A stretch of 64,000 nucleotides of DNA, from the NCBI RefSeq assembly GCF_017302275.1, contig NZ_JAFLDR010000001.1:1-64000 (forward strand). The letters run 5' to 3'. Below are positions 1 to 7,102 of this stretch, piece by piece. How positions within the stretch are numbered: the stretch's first letter is position 1; each line of letters begins with the position of its first letter. The notes beneath the pieces were generated by a model. That model ran no database searches. It saw only the letters and a list, made by a program, of their open reading frames with translations, and had not been told where the DNA came from. Origin of the DNA: Sulfuritalea sp. (GTDB lineage: Bacteria > Pseudomonadota > Gammaproteobacteria > Burkholderiales > Rhodocyclaceae). A program made the position numbers and the translations under genes.

Positions 1-45
1 CTTCAATCGCTTCTTTGTCGCTTCGCTCAACCGCTTTTGTGCCAT
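1..45 (-). CDS. Possible 5' end of a gene cut by the window edge
   Basis: An ATG at 45 opens a minus-strand frame that runs off the left edge and reads MAQKRLSEATKKRLK. A GGAG sequence lies nine bases upstream of the ATG, a plausible ribosome binding site. The 15 visible residues are basic and not enough to name a family. It would follow the second Ogr-like gene on the same strand, separated by about 540 bases. Confidence 0.35.
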   Translation of the reverse strand, partial: MAQKRLSEATKKRLK

Positions 46-278
46 GACAACATTCTCCAATATCACTCTTGGAGACACAACGTTTCAGATGCTCAAGAGT
101 TGTCATGCTTTACGGAAATATCAATAGACATAGCGGTGAGCTCCTTGACAGCGGTCGATAATTTCCGCAGCCCCGATGCCAATCGAGGGTGGGCGGAACC
201 GTGCAGGTTGGCATACCGGGTCAAGGATCCGGCGCAGCTTGCGCTGCCCCACACGGCCCGCCCATAGGAGGGAGTGCC

Positions 279-410
279 ATGACGACGGACGAAAAAATAG
301 CCGCAATGCTGGCGGCCTATCCGCCTTGACTTCGGGATGCCAATCCCGGTTGCGTTTATCTGCGCAACGGCGCCATTCTTGTTCAATCGCGCGGCGGCGT
401 CAAGTTGTAA
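279..410 (+). pseudogene. Small plus-strand ORF broken by an in-frame TGA
   Basis: An ATG at 279, preceded by a strong AGGAGGGA ribosome binding site, opens a frame of 16 codons ending in TGA at 327-329. The same frame stays open for 26 more codons to TAA at 408-410. A single TGG-to-TGA change (Trp to stop) would account for the break, giving an intact 43-residue protein otherwise. A rho-independent terminator follows at 501-524 on the same strand, so this looks like a small transcription unit opposing the tail genes. I do not recognise the product. Alternatives are a real 16-residue peptide, or chance. Confidence 0.35.
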
Positions 411-500
411 GAACGATGAATAGAAGGCGAACGCGGCCCATGCTCCTTGTCGACAGCCGTGACCTTCGATAACGTTGGCATTCTTCATGTATGGCCTTTC

Positions 501-524
501 GGCTCCTCTGGGAGCCATTTTTTT
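501..524 (+). terminator. Rho-independent terminator, plus strand
   Basis: GGCTCC at 501-506 pairs with GGAGCC at 511-516 around a TCTG loop, followed by A and a run of seven T. The T run lies on the plus-strand 3' side, so it ends plus-strand transcription, such as that of the small broken ORF at 279-410. The rest of 46-586 shows no convincing gene. Confidence 0.7.
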
Positions 525-586
525 GTCTAAGGATCCTGCGAACTGCTGTACAAACGATCAGGTGCGCGGCTTTCTGTATTCCCCCG

Positions 587-799
587 CTAGGTTCTCGGTC
601 GACTGCTATTCTGGATAGAGACATCAGGATCCGGGACCGCACTGGGGGCGATCGTCGCAACCACCTCTGTAACTATGCGGAAGGTGTGCCCACACACAAT
701 ATTCGTGCACTGGCAATACCCTTCCTGAATCAGAGATGAAACCTGTGTGCTGCTGCGAACTTTCACTGTCGCATTGCAGTGCGGGCATGTAATCCTCAT
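587..799 (-). CDS. Ogr/Delta-type zinc-finger late activator, second copy
   Basis: This 70-residue protein starts with a CPHC pair at about residues 5-8, followed about 20 residues later by a C-x4-C type second half (CTNIVC). This is the single zinc-finger layout of the P2 Ogr / P4 Delta family, which activates late-gene promoters of P2-like phages by contacting RNA polymerase. Its start overlaps the stop of the preceding gene in an ATGA, so translation is probably coupled. It shares with that gene both the finger and the following stretch (VTEVV, TI, PS, PDP), so the two look like a tandem duplication. Family assignment is from the motif and context; activator function is inferred. Confidence 0.7.
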   Translation of the reverse strand: MRITCPHCNATVKVRSSTQVSSLIQEGYCQCTNIVCGHTFRIVTEVVATIAPSAVPDPDVSIQNSSRPRT

Positions 800-1152
800 G
801 CGCCATTCCTATGCAGTACCGCCTTGCCGATGCGCACGAAGATCGATGGAATGAATACCGATGGGTCGGGCGTGCCGCTGGGAACGATCGTTTCGACGAC
901 TTCGGTAACAGCCCTGAAGACGTGCCCGCAGTCCGGATTCCGGCAATCGCATTGGCTCTCCCGCGTCAGCCTTGACGCGGCCCTTGAGGTGCGAATCACC
1001 GTCGCGTGTCTGCAGTGGGGGCAAGTGATTCGAATACCTCGCGTACCCGACTCGATCCTGTCAAGCAGATCCTGGTATGCCGGATTGCCGATCGAGGGGG
1101 CCGCGACCTGGTCTATGCCACGCCAGCGCCCGTCTGTCTGGATAGTCTTCAT
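796..1152 (-). CDS. Ogr/Delta-type zinc-finger late activator, first copy
   Basis: The protein has 118 residues: an N-terminal extension of about 42 residues, then the finger CPHC...CRNPDC, then a tail ending in VFIPSIFVRIGK. The finger matches the Ogr/Delta layout (C-x2-C, about 20 residues, C-x4-C). P2 Ogr is about 72 residues, so the extension is extra; an internal start is possible, but no better start is obvious. The gene lies 31 bases after the tape-measure stop and overlaps the next Ogr-like gene by four bases. In P2, ogr lies after genes U and D; here it follows the tape-measure gene directly. Confidence 0.72.
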   Translation of the reverse strand: MKTIQTDGRWRGIDQVAAPSIGNPAYQDLLDRIESGTRGIRITCPHCRHATVIRTSRAASRLTRESQCDCRNPDCGHVFRAVTEVVETIVPSGTPDPSVFIPSIFVRIGKAVLHRNGA

Positions 1153-1183
1153 TGTGGTCCCGTTCCGTGGTCGGCGCAGCCCG

Positions 1184-3727
1184 CTATTCCAAATCAGTCA
1201 ATCGGCCCCGGCGCTGCGCGCTTCGCTCGTATTCGAGACTGAGGAACTCCCTGCGCACCGCCTGTGCGAGCGCTCGCTCATCCATGCCTGGCGCGGCGTA
1301 GATGTTGAAATTGAAGTAAGGGCTTGAGCCGCTTCCGCTTCCCATCTGGCCAGCTACCGCAAGGGGCGGCCTGGTGTCGATAACCGGTAAGGCACCGGCA
1401 GCGGATCCGCTGATGACAATCCCGGCGCCGGCGGCGGCGAGCAAACGTGCGGCATCGGCAATGGCCCCGAGCGGTCCCTTGCGCGCGGCTTCGATGCCCT
1501 CTTGAAGGCCAGCCATGGTGTATCCGCCGATACGTTCAAAAACGCGAGACGGCGACCGAACATCGAGGGGCTTTTCGACATAGCCGGGCATCAACTTCGC
1601 CAGCCCTCCCAGTGATTCCTTTACCCACTTCCAGCCGCTCTTGATGCCGTTTGCCAAGCCCTCCATCATGAAGGCCCCGATCTCCATCAGCTTGGCCGGA
1701 AGGCTGGCAAACCAGGTACTTGTCTCTGCCCACCACGTCTTGAATTCGGCGCTCGCAAGATTGAACGCTGCGGCCACCCCGCTCCACAGGCTGTCAAAGA
1801 ACTTGCGGATCGGCTCCCAATACGTGTAAATCAGCAGCGCGCCGGTAATGAGCAGCCCCAGCGGATTGGCGAGCATGGCGCGGCCAATGATCAGCAGCCC
1901 CTTCACCACCAGCGGGAACAGCGAACCGATCTTGCCGAGCATGGCAGCGAGGCCGAAGCCTTGAATGTTGAGGTAGGCCATCGCCAATTTCAGGCTCGCC
2001 ATCGGAATGATGATGGCCGAAAACGCCACCAGCGCGCCGCCAAGGACGAGGGCCGCCAGACCGGTCCATTTCACCACCTGCATCATGCCGCCCGCGAGCC
2101 CGGGGTTTTCCTTGACCCAGGATTGCGTCTTCTCTGCCAGCTCACCGAGCCATTCGGCCGCAGCATGCAACTCTGGCGAGATCGATTCGCCAAACGCAAC
2201 CAGGGCGTTGGTGAAGGTTCCCGAGGCGGCGTCCCACAGGTTGTTTAATGTCTTGAGCTGCAGGTTGACGCGCTCCTGGATCTCGGCTTGCGCGGCCATC
2301 CTGGCCTGCACGTCGCGATAGCCGTCCATTCCCTTTTCGATGATCTTGGATAGAACCTCGTTGGTCTCCTTGTCGTCGCCATAGAGATCCTTCAGGATCG
2401 CGATGCGCTGAACCGTGTTGAAATTCTTGAGCTTGGCCAGCTCGCCCATCATCCTTTCAATGCCACCAAACTCCCCCTTGCCATTCGTGAAATCAAGCTT
2501 GAGGCGGATCCCTTTTTCCTTCATGAGATCGTCGGTTACCTTCTTGATTTTGTCCACGTCGAGAGACTTGCTGACCACCTTGCGAATGGCGTTTCCAGCC
2601 GATTCGCCACGCATGCCTGCCTGATCCATCATGACGACGAAGGGCGCCAGTGCGTTGGTGCCCTCCAGTCCTCTTTGCTTGATCATGTCCATCACCGGCC
2701 CCAGCCCCTTGAAGGCCTCCAGCATGTTGTTGCTGTCGACTCCGAGGTAGAAGGTGCGCTGAATGGTATCCATCAGGCCCATCATGTCCTTGTCGGCCGT
2801 TCGCGTCGCATCCTGCAGCTTGCTGGCGAACTCGGCTGCCGCCGTTGGCGCCATCTTGAGCTGTACCGCGAGATACGCCGTGGCTTCGCCAAGGCCACCA
2901 AGCAATGCCCTCGCCGGCATGCCCTGGCGGATCAGCATGGTCATCATGTCCTGGAAATCGGATGTAGTGCCGGGCAGGCGGTTGCCGAGCTTTCCGGCCA
3001 GGGCGTTGATCTTCTCGAAATCGTCGGAAATCTTCCCGCCCTTCAGCAGCATCGCAACCTTGAGCTGGGTGGCAGCATCCTCCGCCTTGGCGTAGGCAAT
3101 GACCGGAACAGCCGCCGCAGCGTTGAAGGCCGCGCCGACACCCATGGCCTTGGTGCCGGCGCCGGCGAGCTTGTCGCGCATGGCCATCTGTTTGTCGTAG
3201 GTCGCCTTCGCCGCGTGCATGGCCTGCTGGCGCTTGCCGAGGGCGTCCATCGCCTTGGACTGATGGTCGACGGCGCCGGTCGCCGCATCGATCCTGGCTT
3301 TCAGATCGCGCTGATAGTCAGCTACTTTCTTGGTGTCGATACCCAGCGCCGACATTTCGTGCCGAAGCCCCTGTTTCTTTTCCTGCAGGCGGCTTGCCGT
3401 GGCGGCCAGATTCCTCGCGTCCTTGGTGGCTTCATTGAAGGCGCGCTGCATCTTGGCAGTCGGTGCAGCCGTGGCGTCCATTTCCTGTCCGAGCTTCTTT
3501 ACCAAGGCACGGGCTTTCTCCAGATCCTGTGCGTTGATGCTGATCGATTTGCCGGTACTGCGCCAGGAATCGATCAGCTTCTGCTGATCGTTGAGACCCT
3601 TCATTGCGTCCTTCGCCCCCTTCAGCGCCTTTGCCGTGGCGCTGCTTTCCTTCTGCATGGCCTTGAGAGGGGCTGTCACCTTTTCGACTGCCGAGAACAG
3701 CACCTTCAGACTGAGTGTTGAGTTCAT
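1184..3727 (-). CDS. Phage tail tape-measure protein (P2 gpT-like)
   Basis: The 847-residue product sets tail length and occupies the tail lumen in P2-like and Mu-like phages. The first 200 residues are Lys/Ala/Gln-rich and look like long coiled coil. The middle carries a TP901-type tape-measure core, and residues about 560-690 hold several hydrophobic segments of the kind common in these proteins. The C-terminal part has the RSPSRVFERIGGYTMAG signature typical of tape measures. The ATG overlaps the stop of gpE' in an ATGA and is preceded by AGGAGG at good spacing. Order E, E', T is exactly that of P2. The length is in the normal range and no frameshift is visible. Confidence 0.92.
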   Translation of the reverse strand: MNSTLSLKVLFSAVEKVTAPLKAMQKESSATAKALKGAKDAMKGLNDQQKLIDSWRSTGKSISINAQDLEKARALVKKLGQEMDATAAPTAKMQRAFNEATKDARNLAATASRLQEKKQGLRHEMSALGIDTKKVADYQRDLKARIDAATGAVDHQSKAMDALGKRQQAMHAAKATYDKQMAMRDKLAGAGTKAMGVGAAFNAAAAVPVIAYAKAEDAATQLKVAMLLKGGKISDDFEKINALAGKLGNRLPGTTSDFQDMMTMLIRQGMPARALLGGLGEATAYLAVQLKMAPTAAAEFASKLQDATRTADKDMMGLMDTIQRTFYLGVDSNNMLEAFKGLGPVMDMIKQRGLEGTNALAPFVVMMDQAGMRGESAGNAIRKVVSKSLDVDKIKKVTDDLMKEKGIRLKLDFTNGKGEFGGIERMMGELAKLKNFNTVQRIAILKDLYGDDKETNEVLSKIIEKGMDGYRDVQARMAAQAEIQERVNLQLKTLNNLWDAASGTFTNALVAFGESISPELHAAAEWLGELAEKTQSWVKENPGLAGGMMQVVKWTGLAALVLGGALVAFSAIIIPMASLKLAMAYLNIQGFGLAAMLGKIGSLFPLVVKGLLIIGRAMLANPLGLLITGALLIYTYWEPIRKFFDSLWSGVAAAFNLASAEFKTWWAETSTWFASLPAKLMEIGAFMMEGLANGIKSGWKWVKESLGGLAKLMPGYVEKPLDVRSPSRVFERIGGYTMAGLQEGIEAARKGPLGAIADAARLLAAAGAGIVISGSAAGALPVIDTRPPLAVAGQMGSGSGSSPYFNFNIYAAPGMDERALAQAVRREFLSLEYERSAQRRGRLTDLE

Positions 3728-3840
3728 TCCTCACCTCCTAAACGTACCCGTGCGCGTTCGCGCCAGGCAGACAGTTCCTCGATGCTCATATCATTCATGG
3801 CTGACGGCGGCCAATGGAAGGCGATTGCAATATCGGCCAT
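3724..3840 (-). CDS. GpE-family tail protein, also the E' frameshift extension
   Basis: A 38-residue frame starts with ATG at 3840 and ends in TGA at 3724-3726. It contains IAIAFHWPPSAMNDMSIEEL, the typical P2 GpE-family signature (FHWPP, then a short helix ending in AWRERARVR). In P2-like phages this region is mainly expressed as a -1 frameshift extension of the upstream chaperone. The frame is open upstream past the slippery site at 3906-3912, so both free and fused forms are possible. Its stop overlaps the tape-measure start by four bases. Confidence 0.82.
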   Translation of the reverse strand: MADIAIAFHWPPSAMNDMSIEELSAWRERARVRLGGEE

Positions 3841-3851
3841 GGCGTCGTCAA

Positions 3852-4157
3852 TCAGGTTGGGAAGGTTCCAGGGTTCTGCACGTCGTCCAGGAGCCGCTGC
3901 GGGAGAAAAAAACTTGCGACCACCATCCCCGCCTGCAGCAGGTCGGCCGGATCCATGGCGTCGACGTCGGTCTCGATCAGGGTGGGCTCGGAGATGCGCG
4001 GCAGCAGCATGGCGATGGCGCTCACGTCCATATCCATGATCGATCGCAAACTGATTCCGCGAAGCGCCCCGGCATTCGGGCGGCGCAGCGTAAGCGTGCC
4101 GATCTTGGTTTCGCCACGGGACAGCGGGTGTTCAAGGGTGATGGCTTGGGTTTTCAC
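3852..4157 (-). CDS. Tail assembly chaperone (P2 gpE / Mu gp41-like)
   Basis: The 101-residue protein belongs to the phage tail assembly chaperone E group. The visible pattern is TLRRPNAGALRGI followed by a helical segment with DMDVSAIAMLLPRIS, then MDPADLLQAG. It would bind and fold the tape-measure protein before tail assembly. The start is GTG at 4157, with AAAGG six bases upstream. The slippery site near its 3' end allows a fused longer form. It sits 44 bases after the HAD gene. In P2 the tube and sheath genes FI/FII lie immediately upstream; here a HAD gene is there instead. Confidence 0.85.
   Translation of the reverse strand: MKTQAITLEHPLSRGETKIGTLTLRRPNAGALRGISLRSIMDMDVSAIAMLLPRISEPTLIETDVDAMDPADLLQAGMVVASFFLPQRLLDDVQNPGTFPT
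3906..3912 (-). promoter_or_regulatory. Programmed -1 frameshift site T-TTT-TTT
   Basis: Seven T residues on the minus strand cover the last base of codon 82 (AGT) and codons 83-84 (TTT TTT) of the gpE gene, an exact X-XXY-YYZ slippery heptamer. Slipping back one base here leaves a frame open through the GpE-family ORF to 3724. The result is a 144-residue fusion, against 101 residues without slipping. Frameshifted tail assembly chaperone pairs are a conserved feature of long-tailed phages, including lambda and P2. I did not fold the downstream RNA. Confidence 0.88.
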
Positions 4158-4201
4158 GGTGTGCCTTTCGTTGTTTATGCATTGAAGAAAGCGAAGACTG
4201 G

Positions 4202-4561
4202 TCAGCAGTCGGTGTGCGAATTCGAAGAGTGGTTGCCGTTCCGCTTATTGGCGGCAAGGCATTTGCTGCACGGCTCTCCGGTATCGGGCTCGACACGGAT
4301 TGCCTTGTCGTCCCAGAACTCCATCATCTCGTTGTCCTTGATGTTGGTGACATTCAGCATCGGCATGTCGTTCGATTGGAGCCAGGCTTGTATCTGCCGA
4401 TGCTGTGTCGATGCGCGCGCCGTGAAGATCACCACTTCGCGCCCTGCATCGGTCCATTGCTTGACACGATTCACCATGGCTTGTATCGGCGCACCGATGT
4501 CGCTACCAGTCGTTCGCTTCGCCAACGTTCCATCCAGATCTACTGCAATGACTTTGGGCAT
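4202..4561 (-). CDS. Small HAD-superfamily phosphatase
   Basis: The 119-residue protein shows HAD motif I near the N-terminus (DLDGTLA, residues 8-14), motif II as IFTAR around residue 47, and a WDDKAI acidic motif near residue 88. It is a minimal HAD fold without a cap domain. The closest style is phage or plasmid HAD proteins that resemble polynucleotide 3'-phosphatases or nucleotidases; the substrate cannot be read from sequence. The C-terminal end holds a CSKC pair and another Cys, which might bind metal. It starts at ATG with AAGGA upstream. Its position just before the tail chaperone suggests cargo inserted in a tail cassette. Confidence 0.75.
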   Translation of the reverse strand: MPKVIAVDLDGTLAKRTTGSDIGAPIQAMVNRVKQWTDAGREVVIFTARASTQHRQIQAWLQSNDMPMLNVTNIKDNEMMEFWDDKAIRVEPDTGEPCSKCLAANKRNGNHSSNSHTDC

Positions 4562-4653
4562 GACATTTCCTTCAGAGAAAGTATTGAGGTTGAGTTTCGC
4601 CGGGGCGCCATGCTGTACATTTCCGCAGCTACCAAGACGCCCTGGTGGGGTTG

Positions 4654-5412
4654 CTACTGGGTGGCGCTGGTCTCGGGGTTTGCCGCAGCAATTACGCGAG
4701 ACTTATGCCAGGAGGCCGGAGTCCCATTACCGAGAGCGCCAACATCGAAGGACTCACTTATCGGGGCGGGGAGCATCTGCACCAGGTAGCCTTCGTCCAA
4801 GGACCGGAAGCACCTGGCAATCCGCGTATTGATATCCGAGAGGACCGCGCTCTCTGGGGAATCAAAGCCGCGTTTTTCCCAGGTTCTTTCCATCTGTGGC
4901 ATTTCCTGGAATGCCTTAATCCTTGCGTACATCGCGATGAAGAGATTCAGGCTGCTGGAGTTGTCGATGGCAGCGTTCAGCATGTTGTCGGTAATGATCT
5001 CGATCGCCGCAGTGCGCGCCGCCCGATATTTATTGGCGGCCTTCTCTGCCATCGTCTTGACCTCAGCAGTGGGGGCGCTGATTTCTTCGGCGAGGAAAAT
5101 GTGGTTCTCCATCATTTCGATGCTCTCGCGCATTTCCGCGCGAAGAGTAATCAGTTCCTTATGGCTTCCCTCGAATGGCTCGCGGAGAAAGTCCCGGATC
5201 TTCAGGTTCGCATTCCTTGACTCGGTGGCGTCATTTGCGGCTTCGTCGACAAAATACTGGTGCCTGCGTGCCAGCTCGTCGTATTTGTCCCTGAGCCGCT
5301 CGAACTCAGCCTTGGCTGTCGCCATGGCTTCGAGCGCAGCTTTCTCATCGTCCAGAATTCCGGGAACGTAGTCGCCCATCGGTTGAGCGGGTTTGGTGTT
5401 GGCTTCTTTCAT
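4654..5412 (-). CDS. Coiled-coil protein of unknown function
   Basis: This 252-residue protein is soluble, rich in Glu, Ala and Arg, and without signal peptide or membrane segment. Residues about 22-75 and 85-125 look like long amphipathic helices, probably coiled coil. The C-terminal third is less regular. I recognise no family. GGAGA precedes the ATG at 5412. It lies between the AlpA-type regulator region and the HAD gene on the same strand, so it is likely co-expressed element cargo or a structural accessory. Confidence 0.6.
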   Translation of the reverse strand: MKEANTKPAQPMGDYVPGILDDEKAALEAMATAKAEFERLRDKYDELARRHQYFVDEAANDATESRNANLKIRDFLREPFEGSHKELITLRAEMRESIEMMENHIFLAEEISAPTAEVKTMAEKAANKYRAARTAAIEIITDNMLNAAIDNSSSLNLFIAMYARIKAFQEMPQMERTWEKRGFDSPESAVLSDINTRIARCFRSLDEGYLVQMLPAPISESFDVGALGNGTPASWHKSRVIAAANPETSATQ

Positions 5413-5845
5413 TTCGTATGGATCTCCAAGGTTAGAAAGGGCGGCCGGTGGTGGCTGCCCCGATTGCGGTTGCTCGATATGCGCGGCCAGTCAGAATCGC
5501 CGCTGTTGCCCTCAGGCCGGCGCCCATGTCGGCGCCCGAGCCGTCAAGTGATCGCCCCACAGCAGCCCGCCCTGGGGCTGCAACGCGCATTCCGCCGCCC
5601 CTGACGCCGTCGCCGGGCCTCCACCCCAACCCCCGGCGCGCGGTGTGTCCCCCGCCACGCCTGCCGGCTTTACGGCCCGGGACGCGTGCAGGCGCACGAG
5701 GGCGGGGAAAGGCCGACAGGCGCGGCAAACCGGGGCATGGGATGACGTCGGAAATGATTGCGATTTGGTGCGCCATGGGAATGCGGATCGGCGCAGCGGC
5801 GTTGTTAGGCGCCAACGAGACAGGAGGGGGCAAGGTCCGCATAGC
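5413..5845. other. GC-rich stretch with overlapping doubtful frames
   Basis: Two minus-strand frames overlap here, at 5432-5842 (136 codons) and 5512-5898 (128 codons). Both read as Arg/Pro/Gly/Ala-rich, low-complexity protein, and neither has a domain I recognise. P4-like elements often carry small, oddly composed Ash- or Icd-like genes next to alpA, so one of these could be such a gene. The 5432-5842 frame starts just three bases after the alpA stop. I cannot choose between a small gene and a non-coding leader. Confidence 0.3.
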
Positions 5846-6091
5846 TCAGGAAGCGGCCAGCGGCTGGTGCGACTTACCCGATGCCGTCGCTTGCTCAATC
5901 AAGGCACGGATGCTTTCAACCGGCCATGCCGTCGTTCTGGGGGAGAGTTTGACCGGAAGCGGGTAGCGGCCAGATTTGACACCGGCCCACCAAGTCGACT
6001 TTGAGACTGGGACGATCGGAGGGATACCGCGTTTGGTATCGCCGATGATCTGCGGTAGGCGAAGAAAGCCTACCTCGGGAAGTTGGTTCAT
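5846..6091 (-). CDS. alpA: AlpA-type helix-turn-helix regulator
   Basis: The 81-residue protein has the AlpA/excisionase-type MerR-like wing pattern: a start with RLPQIIG, then VSKSTWWAGVKSGRYPLPVKLSPRT and a C-terminal helix beginning AWPVESIRALIEQ. AlpA-family proteins in P4-like elements control integrase expression and excision. The ATG at 6091 has GGAGG nine bases upstream, but that site is buried in a hairpin (6095-6129). It is 150 bases after the preceding gene of unknown function and is transcribed in the same direction as the integrase. Confidence 0.85.
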   Translation of the reverse strand: MNQLPEVGFLRLPQIIGDTKRGIPPIVPVSKSTWWAGVKSGRYPLPVKLSPRTTAWPVESIRALIEQATASGKSHQPLAAS

Positions 6092-6094
6092 TGC

Positions 6095-6129
6095 GGATCG
6101 CCTCCGTACAAGTGAGTACGGGGCGATCC
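6095..6129 (-). promoter_or_regulatory. Hairpin covering the alpA ribosome binding site
   Basis: GGATCGCC (6095-6102) and CCGTAC (6104-6109) pair with GTACGG (6116-6121) and GGCGATCC (6122-6129), giving a 14-base-pair stem with one unpaired base (6103) and a 6-base loop. On the minus strand the 3' arm contains GGAGG, the only good Shine-Dalgarno for alpA, and the stem ends three bases before the ATG. It could block translation when folded, or act as a palindromic DNA operator. On the plus strand it is followed by TAGTTTTT, so it may also act as a weak terminator in that direction. Confidence 0.65.
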
Positions 6130-6241
6130 TAGTTTTTCAGCCTATTGGTGAATAGCCCTAGTGCACTTTGGTAAGTGGTGTACAGCACTGCGCGGCACCG
6201 GCAAAAGCTGCGCCACTACAGGCCAACAATGGTGCGCACAA

Positions 6242-7024
6242 CTATTTTTCTTGACGGCGTCCTCGCGGGCCTGGCTTTATTCCCTGAGGACGTAGAAGTT
6301 TGTCTACGGACTGAGCTTTACTGAGGGTCGCGCCTAAATCTCTCAATGTTTTGACCACATAGCTACTCTTCGGAGCGGTAGAGGGATCGGCAGGATCGTA
6401 AGCCTTCCAGAGGGCCTTCCCTGCCTCAAGAAATTTCATTGTTCTGGGGTCGTGGCCGTCCGACTGTTTGTCGTCTGCGACATCACCACCGTCGTCAACC
6501 GCTACGCTGAAAATATCGCGCAGCGACTCGGACACAGTAAGACATCTTTCATTTATCCACTGATGGGCGTCCTCGATCTTGACGACAACGCCACCAAGGC
6601 GACCAATTCGATCCATCATCTTGGGAAGGTCAACCTCTAGCGCGTGGGGCTCATCAAGCCAAACAACGATCTCCGGCACGTCGTTTATCTGGATCAACGA
6701 TGGGAGGTGAAAGATCTTGAGTTTTCCGTCACGGATATCGCGCTTAGCTACCCACAAGAGGTGCCCGATTCCATTTACCCAGTCGTCAAGGATTAGATTT
6801 CTTCGCTCTATGTATTTATCATCCACCGGATCCAAGACTGGGCCACCACCTGCTGACACCAATTGGAGTAGGTGAAACAGAGGAATCGTGCCACGTCTCG
6901 CCGCCCGTTCGCTTAGATCGACAAGCGCAATAATTCCCTCAGGGAACGCTCGCGGCTTCAGGCCATTGTCGCGAGTCCGTTCCTCAATCAGGCGCTTGCC
7001 GCGGAGATCGTTACTATTTTTCAT
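6242..7024 (-). CDS. Unknown element protein, 260 residues
   Basis: The product is soluble and mixed alpha/beta, with no signal peptide. I recognise no domain. Visible features are a Trp/His-containing middle (residues about 75-150), a stretch of acidic residues near 185-200, and a basic C-terminus ending in PGPRGRRQEK that could bind nucleic acid. The start has AGGGGG at good spacing. It lies between the integrase and alpA on the same strand, a position usually taken by cargo or by regulators of the element. Confidence 0.6.
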   Translation of the reverse strand: MKNSNDLRGKRLIEERTRDNGLKPRAFPEGIIALVDLSERAARRGTIPLFHLLQLVSAGGGPVLDPVDDKYIERRNLILDDWVNGIGHLLWVAKRDIRDGKLKIFHLPSLIQINDVPEIVVWLDEPHALEVDLPKMMDRIGRLGGVVVKIEDAHQWINERCLTVSESLRDIFSVAVDDGGDVADDKQSDGHDPRTMKFLEAGKALWKAYDPADPSTAPKSSYVVKTLRDLGATLSKAQSVDKLLRPQGIKPGPRGRRQEK

Positions 7025-7102
7025 TCGCGCCCCCTATCTGCGCCCCTGATCCAGGAGCCACGCCAGCCACGGCAGGGAAACCATGGTTTTCGCCCCGTCG
7101 GG

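Noticed and set aside
93-518. 141-codon minus-strand frame after the Ogr genes
   Set aside because: It has no domain or good ribosome binding site, and it overlaps a plus-strand small unit with its own terminator.
5645-6004. Plus-strand frame opposite alpA
   Set aside because: It is Arg-rich and antisense to the AlpA gene, the kind of frame often mis-annotated opposite alpA in related elements.
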